A DNA stretch of 64,000 nucleotides from PALSA-612 sp963742925 (GTDB taxonomy: Bacteria; Actinomycetota; Thermoleophilia; Gaiellales; Gaiellaceae): the NCBI GenBank assembly GCA_963742925.1, contig CAVUNV010000017.1, positions 1 to 64,000 on the forward strand, read 5' to 3'. The translations under genes and the position numbers were made by a program. Shown one piece after another: positions 28,164 through 36,391 of this stretch. Below the pieces are notes generated by a model. It was not told the DNA's origin. It was given only the letters and a program-made list of their open reading frames with translations, and did not search any database. Positions within the stretch are counted from its first letter, which is position 1. Each line of letters starts with the position of its first letter.

Positions 28164-30230
28164 TTGCGGTCAGGCGGACAGCGGGGTTGCGCGTTGGGAG
28201 TGAGCAGGTTTCGTCTCTCGCGGTTCGTGTGGCCGGCATGGTTGTTGACCGGCTTGGCGATCGTCGGGTTGGTGGCCGCGTTGGCAGAGGCATCTCGCGG
28301 TGTGCCGAGTGTTCCGGGTTGGACGTGGTTGGGTCCGGCAGGGGTTCGGGTGGAGACCATCGCTGTTGATCCCCGTCGCGTGCAGACGGTTTACGTGGGT
28401 ACATCGAAGGGGCTGATCAGGAGCACGGACGCGGGAGCGACCTGGAACCGTGTCGATCCTGTCCTGGGTCGGCCGATCGTCTCCGTCGCCCTCGACCCGC
28501 ATCGGCCGCGGACGGTCTTCGCCGTCACTGCATCGGGGTACCCCAGTGTTCCCGTGGTGTTCAGGAGCACGGATGGGGGCGCATCTTGGGGTCGCTCGGA
28601 CCGGGGGATCGGGGACGGGGTCGGTGATTGGGTTGCGATCGATCCGCGGGCGTCGCGGACGCTCTATGTGTCCGCCGTGGTCGACGGCAGGCCGGCGGTC
28701 TACAAATCGACGAACGGTGGGGAGAGCTGGCGGCATGCCGATCGAGGGCTTGGCGGCCAAGCGATCGAACAGATCGTGATCGACCCACTTTCGCCCCGTA
28801 CGCTGTACGCGCTGGGCGGTGTGACCGGCGGAGGCGCATTGTTCAAGAGCGCAGACGCCGCGGCTACGTGGCGGCCCGTTGTGGTCAGGGCTGGTGGGGT
28901 GGCTGCGCTGGCGATCGATCCGCGCCTACCGGGGGTGCTCTACGCGGTCATCGACAAGGGCGTGGTCTACACGAGCAAGAACGGCGGCGGCACCTGGGCG
29001 GCGGCCGGAAGCGAGGGGTTCAAGGGGTTCGGTGACGCGCTCGCAGCCGACCCCGGCCGATCGAGAACGCTGTACGCGGTGAGTAGCGTCCTCTCTCCGC
29101 AGGCGCCGACCTATGTCCTGAAGACGACGAATGGCGGCGATAGCTGGGCCCTGGCAGGGCGCAAGATCGGGCAGGGGTTCCGGGTGGTCGCGGTGGGTGC
29201 GGGCGGTGGAACGGTCTACGCCGGCACAGACGGAGACGGTCTCTACCGCTGCACTGCCTGTCGGGCACTCGTCTCGCCCCCCGTTCCCGTGCTTCACGCC
29301 GTCGGTCGTGCCGGCCGGGGCCTCGAAATGCACGTGGTCACGTCGTTCGCGCTCGACCCGACCAAACCACGAACCGTGTACGCGGGCACCGAAGCCGGCG
29401 TCTTCGTGAGCACGGACACCGGCAGGTCATGGCGACGCACGGGCACAGGTCCCGGGGCTACGGATGTGCTCGGAATCGACCCGAAGCACCCGCAGACGCT
29501 GTACGCGTTCGTGAGGGGACAAGTTTTCAAGACCCTGGACGCGGGTCGACACTGGGCTCAACTCGGGCGCGGGACGCTCTCAGATCTTCATTCGCTTGCC
29601 ATCGATCCGAAGACGCCGGCCACGCTCTATGCCGGTAGCGCCACGGGCCAGGTGTTCAAGACAACCGACGGAGGCAAGCGTTGGCGTCCCAGCGGTCGGC
29701 TCGGCTCGACCAACGTGAGCGAGTTCGCAATCGATCCCCACAATCCCCGGACCCTGTACGCCTCCACCCAGGGCGACGGGGTCTCCAAGACCGACGATGG
29801 CGGCGCTCATTGGCATCAGGCGAGCGACGGTCTCACCGATCCGAGCCTCGCCGTGCTGGCGATCGACCCCGCCCACCCGCAAACCGTGTATGCGGGCACT
29901 TGGCCCAGCACCGCAACCGAAGGAGGGGCACTCGGCGTCTTCGTCACCCACAACGGCGGACGCAGTTGGACACACCCAGGCACCGGCAAAGTGCAAGGCG
30001 AAACCGTCCTGACGCTCGCTGTCGACCCCACCCCACCCGGTGCCGTCTACGCCGGCACAGACGGGGCAGGCGTCTACAGGAAGACCGCGCGGGGCAACCG
30101 GTGGCTGTCGTTCAACACGGGCCTCCAAGACCTCACAATTGACGGCCTCAAGTTCGACCCCAGGACGCGGACGCTCTACGTGGGCACCATGGGCGGTGCC
30201 TACACGATCACAATCCAGACCGGCCACTAG
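28164..30230 (+). CDS. Secreted Asp-box (BNR/sortilin-like) beta-propeller protein
   Basis: Up to 688 residues with an N-terminal hydrophobic segment (FVWPAWLLTGLAIVGLVAAL) acting as signal or anchor. The rest consists of about eleven Asp-box motifs S/T-x-D-x-G-x-x-W (STDAGATWNR, STDGGASWGR, STNGGESWRH, SKNGGGTWAA, TTNGGDSWAL, STDTGRSWRR, TTDGGKRWRP, KTDDGGAHWHQ, THNGGRSWTH). These alternate with strands like AIDPKTPATLYAGSATGQVF. This is the VPS10/sortilin or BNR propeller type, probably two propellers. Sialidase catalytic residues (Arg triad, Tyr) are not evident. TTG 28164 has GGAG 9 nt upstream; GTG 28200 is the alternative. Confidence 0.8.
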   Translation: MRSGGQRGCALGVSRFRLSRFVWPAWLLTGLAIVGLVAALAEASRGVPSVPGWTWLGPAGVRVETIAVDPRRVQTVYVGTSKGLIRSTDAGATWNRVDPVLGRPIVSVALDPHRPRTVFAVTASGYPSVPVVFRSTDGGASWGRSDRGIGDGVGDWVAIDPRASRTLYVSAVVDGRPAVYKSTNGGESWRHADRGLGGQAIEQIVIDPLSPRTLYALGGVTGGGALFKSADAAATWRPVVVRAGGVAALAIDPRLPGVLYAVIDKGVVYTSKNGGGTWAAAGSEGFKGFGDALAADPGRSRTLYAVSSVLSPQAPTYVLKTTNGGDSWALAGRKIGQGFRVVAVGAGGGTVYAGTDGDGLYRCTACRALVSPPVPVLHAVGRAGRGLEMHVVTSFALDPTKPRTVYAGTEAGVFVSTDTGRSWRRTGTGPGATDVLGIDPKHPQTLYAFVRGQVFKTLDAGRHWAQLGRGTLSDLHSLAIDPKTPATLYAGSATGQVFKTTDGGKRWRPSGRLGSTNVSEFAIDPHNPRTLYASTQGDGVSKTDDGGAHWHQASDGLTDPSLAVLAIDPAHPQTVYAGTWPSTATEGGALGVFVTHNGGRSWTHPGTGKVQGETVLTLAVDPTPPGAVYAGTDGAGVYRKTARGNRWLSFNTGLQDLTIDGLKFDPRTRTLYVGTMGGAYTITIQTGH

Positions 30231-30320
30231 CCCAACGGTTGCGATCACCAGCGGCGACGCCGGCTGTGGCGCCCGGCCCGTCGCGATTCGCGTCGCCCGG
30301 TGCCGCCCAGCCTGACCCAC

Positions 30321-30326
30321 TAGGCT
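30321..30326 (+). promoter_or_regulatory. Putative -10 box, leaderless promoter for the antiporter
   Basis: TAGGCT, 6 nt before ATG 30333. Confidence 0.45.
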
Positions 30327-30332
30327 CGCCTG

Positions 30333-31490
30333 ATGAGCTTCGGCATATTGGCCCTGATCGTCTGCGCGGGTCTCGCGGGGCCGGTTCTCTCGGCCGTGCG
30401 ACCGAAGTTCGTGCCGGTGGTGGTCGGTGAGATTCTCGCCGGCGTGGTGATCGGTCGCACCGGCTTCCAGTGGCTCGACACACACGACCCGACCGTCGTC
30501 TTCCTCGGCGAGGTGGGCTTTGCGATGTTGATGTTCGCGGCCGGGATCCACGTGCCCGTTCGTAACCGCGCCCTGCTCGGCAATGTCCGCCGGGGAGGTG
30601 TGGCTGCGGGCATCGCTGCTCTCCTCGCGGTAGGGGGTGGCTTTGCGCTCGTCGCTCTTCCCGGCGTGAGCCACCCGGCGGTGTACGCGCTCCTGCTGGC
30701 CACCGGATCTGCCGCGATCGCGCTGCCGATGCTCGACGAGGCGGGGCTCCTGACCTGGCCGCCCGGGCTGACCGCCATCGCGCAGGTGACGATCGCGGAC
30801 GTCGTCACGATCGCGGCGCTTCCGCTCGTATTGCAGCCGGGGAAGGCCGCCCGCTCGGTGCTCGGCATCGTCGTGATCGTGATCTGCGCGGTTGGGCTCA
30901 CCATGCTGGCGGAGCTGGCGAGGCGGCGCGGCGAGGTTCGACGTCTGCGGAAGCTCTCGAAGCAACGGGCGTGGGCGCTCGATCTCCGCCTGTCGCTTCT
31001 CATCCTCTTCGTGCTCGCCTGGCTCGCGACCCGCATCGGGACGAGCATTCTCGTCGCCGGCTTCGCCGTCGGCCTCAGCGCCGCCTGGCTCGGAGGCCCC
31101 AAGCGCTTCTCCCGCCAGGTCGTCGGCATCGCGCAGGGCTTCTTCGTGCCGCTCTTCTTCGTCGTGCTCGGAGCGAGGCTCGATCTGCGTGCGCTCGTGA
31201 CCGACCCGACGCTGATCGGGCTGGCTGCAGCCATCGCCGCTCTCAACCTGGCGGTCCATCTGGGCGCCGCCCGCGCGACGAAGCAACCGCTCGGGGCCGG
31301 CTTCGTCGCCACGGCCCAGCTCGGCGTTCCTGCCGCCGTCGTCACCCTGGGTCTGAGCGAAGGGATCATCACCGCCGGCCAGGGCGCCGCGATCATCGCC
31401 GCCGCACTGGCCAGCCTCGGCCTCGCCGCAGCGGGAACGTCGATGCTGGGGCGAGACAGGCCGCCTGAGCCGGAGGTGGCACCGGCTTGA
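30333..31490 (+). CDS. Cation/proton antiporter, CPA2 (KefB/NapA) family
   Basis: A 385-residue integral membrane protein with 11-12 predicted helices. The N-terminus PVVVGEILAGVVIGRTGFQW is the classic CPA2 P-x-V-x-GEIxAGxxIG motif. FLGEVGFAMLMFAAGIHVPV follows (LFxxGL-like), and a late segment FFVPLFFVVLGARLDLRAL fits the family's PxFFxxxG. The paired acidic residues typical of electrogenic NapA-type transporters (ND or DD in TM5) appear as TIADVVTIAAL, so one Asp is present. There is no C-terminal RCK domain. The likely role is Na+ or K+/H+ exchange. It stands alone, with its start 6 nt after a TAGGCT box. Confidence 0.85.
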   Translation: MSFGILALIVCAGLAGPVLSAVRPKFVPVVVGEILAGVVIGRTGFQWLDTHDPTVVFLGEVGFAMLMFAAGIHVPVRNRALLGNVRRGGVAAGIAALLAVGGGFALVALPGVSHPAVYALLLATGSAAIALPMLDEAGLLTWPPGLTAIAQVTIADVVTIAALPLVLQPGKAARSVLGIVVIVICAVGLTMLAELARRRGEVRRLRKLSKQRAWALDLRLSLLILFVLAWLATRIGTSILVAGFAVGLSAAWLGGPKRFSRQVVGIAQGFFVPLFFVVLGARLDLRALVTDPTLIGLAAAIAALNLAVHLGAARATKQPLGAGFVATAQLGVPAAVVTLGLSEGIITAGQGAAIIAAALASLGLAAAGTSMLGRDRPPEPEVAPA

Positions 31491-31626
31491 CGAGGCGGGG
31501 TCCCGACTCTCACCAGGACGTGTCACTCAGGTAGCCAGGAGCAGCCTCGCACACTCGATGTGGCTGCCGTGGACGCCGTCGGCGTCGATACCCCACGCCC
31601 CGGCGGTAGCCAGCTTCCCTACGGAA

Positions 31627-31653
31627 CCAAAAAGGCGCCGTTTCCAGCGCCTT
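31627..31653 (-). terminator. Terminator after tRNA-Ala
   Basis: On the minus strand AAGGCGC / GCGCCTT forms a 7-bp stem with an 8-nt loop followed by a run of five T, directly after the tRNA 3' end. Confidence 0.75.
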
Positions 31654-31659
31654 CCGAGG

Positions 31660-31732
31660 TGGAGCGTACCGGGATCGAACCGGTGACCTCCGGCTTGCAA
31701 AGCCGGCGCTCTCCCAGCTGAGCTAACGCCCC
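31660..31732 (-). tRNA. tRNA-Ala (anticodon TGC)
   Basis: The 73-nt minus-strand cloverleaf has acceptor stem GGGGCGT / ACGCTCC, a D-arm GCTCAGCTGGGAGAGC, anticodon stem CCGGC / GCCGG around loop TTTGCAA (anticodon TGC), and T-arm GGTTCGATCC. The discriminator base is A. CCA is not encoded (the next three bases read CCT). A terminator follows. Confidence 0.97.
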
Positions 31733-31789
31733 GAGGCCGTCCCATCTTAGATGGGGCGGCCGGCGAGGGCGTTCGGGGGGTGGCCCTAC

Positions 31790-32032
31790 TTAGGCCGCGC
31801 GCTCCAGCCGCTCTTCGTGGCGGGCGCGCTGGATGATCTCGTCACGCTCACCGAAGCGGACTCGCGCCCGCTCGATTCGATGCTCTTCCCACAGCTTCGC
31901 GATCTCGGCCTCGAGGCTCGCGTGATCTGCGGCGAGGGCTGCATCGTGCTGCTCGCTCAGGACACGCAGAAGCTGCGCTCGCCGCTCGGTCAGCGCCTCG
32001 ATCTCGGTTCGGATCTCATTGAGTGATCGCAC
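31790..32032 (-). CDS. Small charged coiled-coil protein, unknown function
   Basis: 80 residues starting at GTG 32032 (VRSLNEIRTEIEALTERRAQ, then LLRVLSEQHDAALAADHASL). Heptad-like spacing and high Glu/Arg content predict two long helices, possibly a helical hairpin. The C-terminal RARVRFGERDEIIQRARHEE is strongly charged. No family was recognised. It lies downstream of the LysR gene on the same strand (45 nt) and just before the tRNA. A plus-strand ORF covers the same DNA but lacks a plausible start context; codon-position bias favours the minus strand. Confidence 0.6.
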   Translation of the reverse strand: MRSLNEIRTEIEALTERRAQLLRVLSEQHDAALAADHASLEAEIAKLWEEHRIERARVRFGERDEIIQRARHEERLERAA

Positions 32033-32076
32033 AACTATCCTCAACGTCTTCGGTTTGGCGGCTATTCCGGTTTGGG

Positions 32077-33015
32077 TCACGCGGCCAGCGCGTCTTTTTC
32101 GAAGCGTTTGCACAGGCTCTGCGCAGCCTCGACGAGGGCGGTCGATGCCGGTGTGCGCAGCCGGTCGCGATGCCAGGCGATGCCGATCAGCCGCGCCGGA
32201 ACGCGGTCGCCGAGCTCGATCACGGCGATGCGGTCGTCGCTCGGGTCGACGGTCAGCTGCGGCACGAGCGCAACGCCGATCCCTGCGGCGACCATGCCCT
32301 GAACCGTGTAGTTGTCGTCCGAGCGGAAGACCACATGAGGATCCCGTCCGGTGACGCGGAGCCGCTCCTCGACCTGCTCGGTCGTGCGGCAGGAGCGATA
32401 GCCGATCAGCGGCAGCTCGACGATCTCGCGCAACGTCGGCGGGCGGTCGCGCCGAGCGAGCGGCGAGTCCGGGGGCGTGAGCAGCACGTAGGGGTCGCGC
32501 ATGAGCTCGACCGACTCGAACGGGCCGGGACGGAGCGGGAAGACGACGAAGCTGAGATCGACCTCGCCGCTCTCGATCAGCCCGAGGAGCTCGCGATCGT
32601 CTGCCGACTCGACCAGCGTCACGTCGAGCTTCGGCCAGTCGGCGCAGAAGCTGCGCAGCAGGCTGGGGAGGACCCTGGCGCCGACGCTCTGGTAGGTGCC
32701 GATCCGGAGCGGGCCTGCGTCTCCGGCCCCGAGCGCGCTCAGATCCGCCTGCGCGGCACTCAGGCGAGCGGTGATCCCGTCGGCGTGCGTGAGCAGGAGC
32801 CGGCCGGCCTCGGTGAGCGAGATCGGCTTCGGTCCGCCGGGTCGCTCGACGAGGCGCTGGCCGACGATGCGCTCGAGAACCGCGATCTGCTGGCTGATCG
32901 CCGACTGCGTGTAGCCGAGCCGCTTGGCCGCACGGCCGAACGAGCCTGCCTCCGCGATCGCCTTCAGCGCGATCAGATGTCGCAGCTCGAGTCCGAGCCA
33001 TTCATCAGTCTGCAT
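32077..33015 (-). CDS. LysR-family transcriptional regulator
   Basis: 312 residues. The N-terminal winged helix-turn-helix (LELRHLIALKAIAEAGSFGR, AAKRLGYTQSAISQQIAVLE) is at residues 9-65. The effector-binding domain spans about 90-300 (GPLRIGTYQSVGARVLPSLL, VDLSFVVFPLRPGPFESVEL, AGIGVALVPQL). ATG 33015 (MQTDEWLGLELRHL) gives a normal LysR N-terminus; an upstream ATG at 33036 lies in the operator region. It is divergent from a 37-residue membrane ORF and an EamA transporter with an AT-rich 64-bp gap containing a dyad, the classic LysR arrangement, so it probably controls the transporter and itself. Confidence 0.9.
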   Translation of the reverse strand: MQTDEWLGLELRHLIALKAIAEAGSFGRAAKRLGYTQSAISQQIAVLERIVGQRLVERPGGPKPISLTEAGRLLLTHADGITARLSAAQADLSALGAGDAGPLRIGTYQSVGARVLPSLLRSFCADWPKLDVTLVESADDRELLGLIESGEVDLSFVVFPLRPGPFESVELMRDPYVLLTPPDSPLARRDRPPTLREIVELPLIGYRSCRTTEQVEERLRVTGRDPHVVFRSDDNYTVQGMVAAGIGVALVPQLTVDPSDDRIAVIELGDRVPARLIGIAWHRDRLRTPASTALVEAAQSLCKRFEKDALAA

Positions 33016-33029
33016 AATAGAGTCCAATA

Positions 33030-33048
33030 CTAACACGACTTGTGCTAA
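33030..33048. promoter_or_regulatory. Putative LysR operator
   Basis: CTAACACGACTTGTGCTAA is an imperfect dyad (5 of 7 arm positions pair) with a T-N11-A core, inside the AT-rich divergent gap 15 bp upstream of the LysR start. Confidence 0.5.
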
Positions 33049-33079
33049 TCAAGCTTGAACTGGCATCGTGTACATCGTT

Positions 33080-33193
33080 ATGACAGCGATCTGGCTTCTC
33101 ATCCCGCTCGCGCTGATCGTGCTCGCCCCGCTGCTCCCGTCCGGCGACCTGCCATACCGGGACAAGCGCGGCTCCTGGCGCAACTACCGCTAG
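33080..33193 (+). CDS. 37-residue membrane peptide upstream of the EamA gene
   Basis: ATG 33080 opens a 37-residue frame with one hydrophobic helix (AIWLLIPLALIVLAPLLPSG) and a polar basic tail (DLPYRDKRGSWRNYR); an in-frame GTG at 33068 could add four residues. It ends 7 nt before the EamA start, so it would be co-transcribed. It may be a real small protein or a leader ORF. The strong helix-plus-tail composition favours a real protein. Confidence 0.5.
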   Translation: MTAIWLLIPLALIVLAPLLPSGDLPYRDKRGSWRNYR

Positions 33194-33200
33194 GCCCTCG

Positions 33201-34133
33201 ATGAGGGGCACGGCGAGCCCTGCCCGTGTCTGGGCGGCTCTTGCGGTGGTCTACGTCGTCTGGGGCTCGACCTACCTCTTCATCCTGCTCGCGAGCCGGA
33301 CGCTGCCCGTGTTCGTGATGACGTCGCTGCGCTTCCTGATCGCGGGTGGGCTGCTCTATGTCTGGGCGGTCAGGCGCGGCGACCGGGTGGGTGACCGGCC
33401 CGGTCGCAGGGAATGGATCGCCGCGGCCATCGTCGGCGGGCTCCTCTTCCTGGTCGGGAACTCGGGTGTCGCGTTGGCCGAGAAACGGGTCGACACCGGT
33501 ATCGCATCGCTGATCATCGCGGCCGTCCCGCTGTGGATGGCCCTCTTCGATCGCGTCGCCTGCGGCCAGCGGCTCAGCCGAACTGCGGTGACAGGGCTCG
33601 CTCTCGGCTTCGGAGGGGTCGCCCTGCTCGCCTGGCCCACCGGCCCGAACCACATCGACGTCTGGGGCGCGGTCGCGCTGCTCGTGTCCGGCTCGGCGTG
33701 GGCTGCCGGCTCGCTCTACTCGCGCCGGGCGCCGCTGCCACGGCGGCCGTTCGTCAGCGCCGGGATGCAGATGCTGGCCGGCGGCGTGATGTGCGCGATC
33801 GTCGCCGGCGCGACCGGCGAGGTGACGCAGATCCACGACGTGTCGACGACCTCGATCCTCGCGCTCGTCTACCTGATCACGATCGGCTCCTGGCTGGCCT
33901 TCACCGCCTATTCCTGGCTGCTCCGCGTGACCCGCACCTCGCTCGTCTCGACCTATGCCTACGTGAATCCGCTCGTCGCTGTCTTCCTCGGCTGGGCGGT
34001 CGAGAACGAGTCGATCAGCGTGCGCACGGTCGCCGCCGGAGCTGTGATCCTGGTCGCCGTGGCGCTGATCGTGACGCCGCCGAAGGGCGAGCGCGCCACC
34101 GAGCCGGCGCCGGTGCCCGTCCGCGGCAAGTAG
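33201..34133 (+). CDS. EamA/DMT-family transporter
   Basis: 310 residues with 10 hydrophobic helices in two EamA repeats. The first opens with VVYVVWGSTYLFILLASRTL (the WG-S/T-Y motif) and FVMTSLRFLIAGGLLYVWAV. The second includes GAVALLVSGSAWAAGSLYSR and ends with SLVSTYAYVNPLVAVFLGWA (P-x-x-A signature). Members export amino acids, purines or other metabolites (RhaT/YdcZ/PecM group). Placement beside a divergent LysR gene suggests inducible efflux. The C-terminus is short and charged (PPKGERATEPAPVPVRGK). Confidence 0.85.
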   Translation: MRGTASPARVWAALAVVYVVWGSTYLFILLASRTLPVFVMTSLRFLIAGGLLYVWAVRRGDRVGDRPGRREWIAAAIVGGLLFLVGNSGVALAEKRVDTGIASLIIAAVPLWMALFDRVACGQRLSRTAVTGLALGFGGVALLAWPTGPNHIDVWGAVALLVSGSAWAAGSLYSRRAPLPRRPFVSAGMQMLAGGVMCAIVAGATGEVTQIHDVSTTSILALVYLITIGSWLAFTAYSWLLRVTRTSLVSTYAYVNPLVAVFLGWAVENESISVRTVAAGAVILVAVALIVTPPKGERATEPAPVPVRGK

Positions 34134-34134
34134 C

Positions 34135-34140
34135 TAGGCT
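34135..34140 (+). promoter_or_regulatory. Putative -10 box, leaderless promoter for yceD
   Basis: TAGGCT, 8 nt before ATG 34149, directly after the EamA stop. Confidence 0.45.
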
Positions 34141-34148
34141 GAAACCGC

Positions 34149-34658
34149 ATGACGACGCTGGATCTGAGGAAGTTCCGGCTGCGGTCCGGCGAGTCGCTGC
34201 GCGACGAGCAGGAGGTCGAGATCGCGCCCATCGAGCTGGGCGGCCAGCGCTATCTCGTGGTGCCCGAGAACGTGCCGGCCGAGCTGGCGGTCACGCGCGC
34301 CTCGACGGGGACCGTCTACGAGCTCCGCTTCCACGTGCGGCTCCACGGGCCCTGCTTCCGCTGCCTCGGCGACGCGGTTCTCGACGACGACCTGTCCCTG
34401 CGCGAGTACCAGGCCGAGAGCCCCGCCGGGGTGGAGGAGCTGACGACGCCGTACGTCACCGAGAACCGCATCGACCTGTCGGCGTGGGCGCGCGACGGGC
34501 TCGTGCTCGCGCTGCCGGACAAGATCCTCTGCCGGCCCGACTGCGCCGGCCTCTGTCCCGTCTGCGGGCTCGACCTGAATCGAGAGCCGCACGAGCACGC
34601 GACAGGAGAGCCGGACCCGCGCTGGGCCGCGCTGGCCCAGCTGAAGGATCAGCTGTAG
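34149..34658 (+). CDS. yceD: YceD/DUF177 family protein, 23S rRNA accumulation
   Basis: 169 residues of the DUF177/YceD family, which in other bacteria affects large-subunit rRNA accumulation and lies immediately upstream of rpmF. Seen: VYELRFHVRLHGPCFRCLGD (first Cys pair) and CRPDCAGLCPVCGLDLNREP (a second Cys cluster), consistent with Zn binding, and the family's late LSAWARDGLVLALPDKILCR. Here rpmF is 2.2 kb away, behind an ABC-F ATPase and a cupin gene, so the usual yceD-rpmF pair has been split. Confidence 0.85.
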   Translation: MTTLDLRKFRLRSGESLRDEQEVEIAPIELGGQRYLVVPENVPAELAVTRASTGTVYELRFHVRLHGPCFRCLGDAVLDDDLSLREYQAESPAGVEELTTPYVTENRIDLSAWARDGLVLALPDKILCRPDCAGLCPVCGLDLNREPHEHATGEPDPRWAALAQLKDQL

Positions 34659-34686
34659 CGCCCCTGGCCGGCAGCGGCTCCCGCCG

Positions 34687-34705
34687 GGCGGAGCCCGGCT
34701 CCGCC
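34687..34705 (+). terminator. Terminator-like hairpin after yceD
   Basis: GGCGGAGC / GCTCCGCC forms an 8-bp stem with a CCG loop 29 nt past the yceD stop. There is no T-tract. Confidence 0.5.
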
Positions 34706-34738
34706 GCCGCCTGACGCAGGAGCGCTACGATTCCTGTC

Positions 34739-34754
34739 AGGCGCTCCGGCGCCT
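34739..34754 (+). promoter_or_regulatory. Leader hairpin upstream of the ABC-F gene
   Basis: AGGCGC / GCGCCT forms a 6-bp stem with loop TCCG, lying 5 nt before a three-codon ORF in the 173-nt ABC-F leader. It could be part of an attenuator. No competing structure was worked out. Confidence 0.3.
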
Positions 34755-34758
34755 TGCC

Positions 34759-34770
34759 ATGACTGACTGA
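34759..34770 (+). promoter_or_regulatory. Possible three-codon leader ORF (Met-Thr-Asp-stop)
   Basis: ATGACTGACTGA, 62 nt before the ABC-F start. Such minimal ORFs occur upstream of antibiotic-responsive ABC-F genes, but this one has no strong ribosome site and may be chance. Confidence 0.2.
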
Positions 34771-34831
34771 CCGGGCATCCACGACGTTCTGCGCGGCACA
34801 CGCGCGCACTCGCCTTCGGAGGTACTCGGTC

Positions 34832-36391
34832 TTGCGCATCTCACTCGACGGCGTCGCGAAGCACTACGGCGCCCACACGATTCTCGACAACGTCACCCTC
34901 GTGGTGACGCCGGAGCGGCGGCTCGGCGTCGTCGGCCCGAACGGGGTCGGCAAGTCGACGTTGCTGCGGCTGCTCGCCGCCCTCGACGAGCCCGACGCCG
35001 GCACCGTCTCGCGGGTGCCGGCCGAGCTGACGTGCGGCTATCTCCCGCAGGAGCCCGACCGGCGCTCCGGTGAGACGCTGCTCGACTACCTCGCGCGCCG
35101 GACCGGGGTCGCCGCGGCGCAGCGCGAACTGGAGGAGAGCGCCGCCGCGCTCGCTGCCGGGGACGATGCGGGCGAGCGCTACGCCGTGGCGCTCGACCGG
35201 TTCGTCGCGCTCGGCGGCGGCGACGTCGAGGCCCGCGCCGGCCAGGTCGCAGCGGATTTGGGGCTGCCGGTGTCGCTCTCGCGGCCGATGACGGCGCTGT
35301 CGGGCGGCGAGGCGGCCCGCGTGGCGCTTGCGGCGATCCTGCTCTCGCGCTTCGACGTGCTGCTCCTCGACGAGCCGACCAACGACCTCGACTTCGACGG
35401 GCTCGAGCGGCTCGAACGCTTCCTCCGGGGCCGGGAGGGCGGGCTCGTCGTCGTCTCGCACGACCGCGAGTTCCTCGACCGGACAGTCACTCGAATCGTC
35501 GAGATCGAGCCCGGGTCGCGGCACGTGCGCGAGTGGGCAGGTGGGTTCAGCGAGTACGAGGCTGCGCGCGAGGCGGCCCGCGCCTCGTCGTACGCGCGCT
35601 TCGAGCAGGCCGAGGAGCGCCGTCGCGAGATCGAGGCGCTGCTCGCGGCGCGGCGGCAGGAGGCGCACGCCGGCGGCGCGATGACGGACCGGCGCGGCAC
35701 GAACGCGCTCCGCTCCAAGGTGGGCCTGGCCGCGCAGGCGCTCGAGCGCGCCGAGCGGCCTGAGAAGCCGTTCGAGCCGTGGGAGCTGAGGCTCCGGCTG
35801 GAGTCGGGCGAGCGTGTGGGAGATCGTGTCGCCTCGCTCCACGGCGCGGTGGCGGTGCGCGGCGAGTTCACCCTCGGGCCCGTCGATCTCGACCTCGCTC
35901 CGGGAGAGCGCGTCCTCGTGTCGGGCCGGAACGGCAGCGGCAAGTCGACGCTCCTCGGCATGCTGCTCGGCGAGGTGCCTCTGGCGGCGGGCTCGCGAGC
36001 GGTCGGTCGCCGGACCGTCATCGGCACGCTCGAGCAGCAGCGCGGCGCCTACGACGTGGAGGAGGCTCTGCTCGAACGGTTCCGCTCCCGGGCCGGGATG
36101 CCGGCCGAGGAGGCGCGGACGCTGCTCGCGAAGTTCGGGCTCGGGGCCGACCACATCGGCCGGCCGTGTACGTCGCTCTCCCCCGGCGAGCGGACGCGCG
36201 CGCATCTCGCCGAGCTGCAGGCGCGGCGCGTGAACCTCCTCGTCCTCGACGAGCCGACGAACCACCTCGACCTCGAGGCGGTCGAGCAGCTCGAGGCGGC
36301 GCTCGGCGCGTACGACGGCACGGTCGTCCTGGTCACGCACGACCGGCGCTTCCTGGAGCGCTTCGGCGCTTCGCGAACCGTCGAGCTCTAG
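34832..36391 (+). CDS. ABC-F family ATPase (ribosome-associated)
   Basis: 519 residues with two ABC domains and no membrane helices. Domain 1: Walker A GVVGPNGVGKSTLL near residue 35, signature ALSGGEAARVALAA, Walker B VLLLDEPTNDLDFDGL. Domain 2: Walker A VSGRNGSGKSTLLGML near residue 370, signature SLSPGERTRAHLAELQ, Walker B LLVLDEPTNHLDLEAV. The linker (about 230-330) is Arg/Glu-rich and helical (RFEQAEERRREIEALLAARR), as needed to reach the ribosomal P-tRNA. ABC-F proteins rescue stalled ribosomes or give antibiotic protection. TTG 34832 begins at the conserved ISLDGVAKHYG. Its stop overlaps the convergent cupin stop (CTAG). Confidence 0.9.
   Translation: MRISLDGVAKHYGAHTILDNVTLVVTPERRLGVVGPNGVGKSTLLRLLAALDEPDAGTVSRVPAELTCGYLPQEPDRRSGETLLDYLARRTGVAAAQRELEESAAALAAGDDAGERYAVALDRFVALGGGDVEARAGQVAADLGLPVSLSRPMTALSGGEAARVALAAILLSRFDVLLLDEPTNDLDFDGLERLERFLRGREGGLVVVSHDREFLDRTVTRIVEIEPGSRHVREWAGGFSEYEAAREAARASSYARFEQAEERRREIEALLAARRQEAHAGGAMTDRRGTNALRSKVGLAAQALERAERPEKPFEPWELRLRLESGERVGDRVASLHGAVAVRGEFTLGPVDLDLAPGERVLVSGRNGSGKSTLLGMLLGEVPLAAGSRAVGRRTVIGTLEQQRGAYDVEEALLERFRSRAGMPAEEARTLLAKFGLGADHIGRPCTSLSPGERTRAHLAELQARRVNLLVLDEPTNHLDLEAVEQLEAALGAYDGTVVLVTHDRRFLERFGASRTVEL

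Noticed and set aside
28164..30230. Sialidase assignment for the Asp-box protein
   Set aside because: Asp boxes are structural; the arginine triad and catalytic Tyr/Glu of sialidases could not be identified, so only the propeller fold is claimed.
31751..32026. Plus-strand ORF opposite the small coiled-coil gene
   Set aside because: Its translation has no family-like features and its start lies against the tRNA promoter region; the minus-strand frame gives a coherent charged helical protein.
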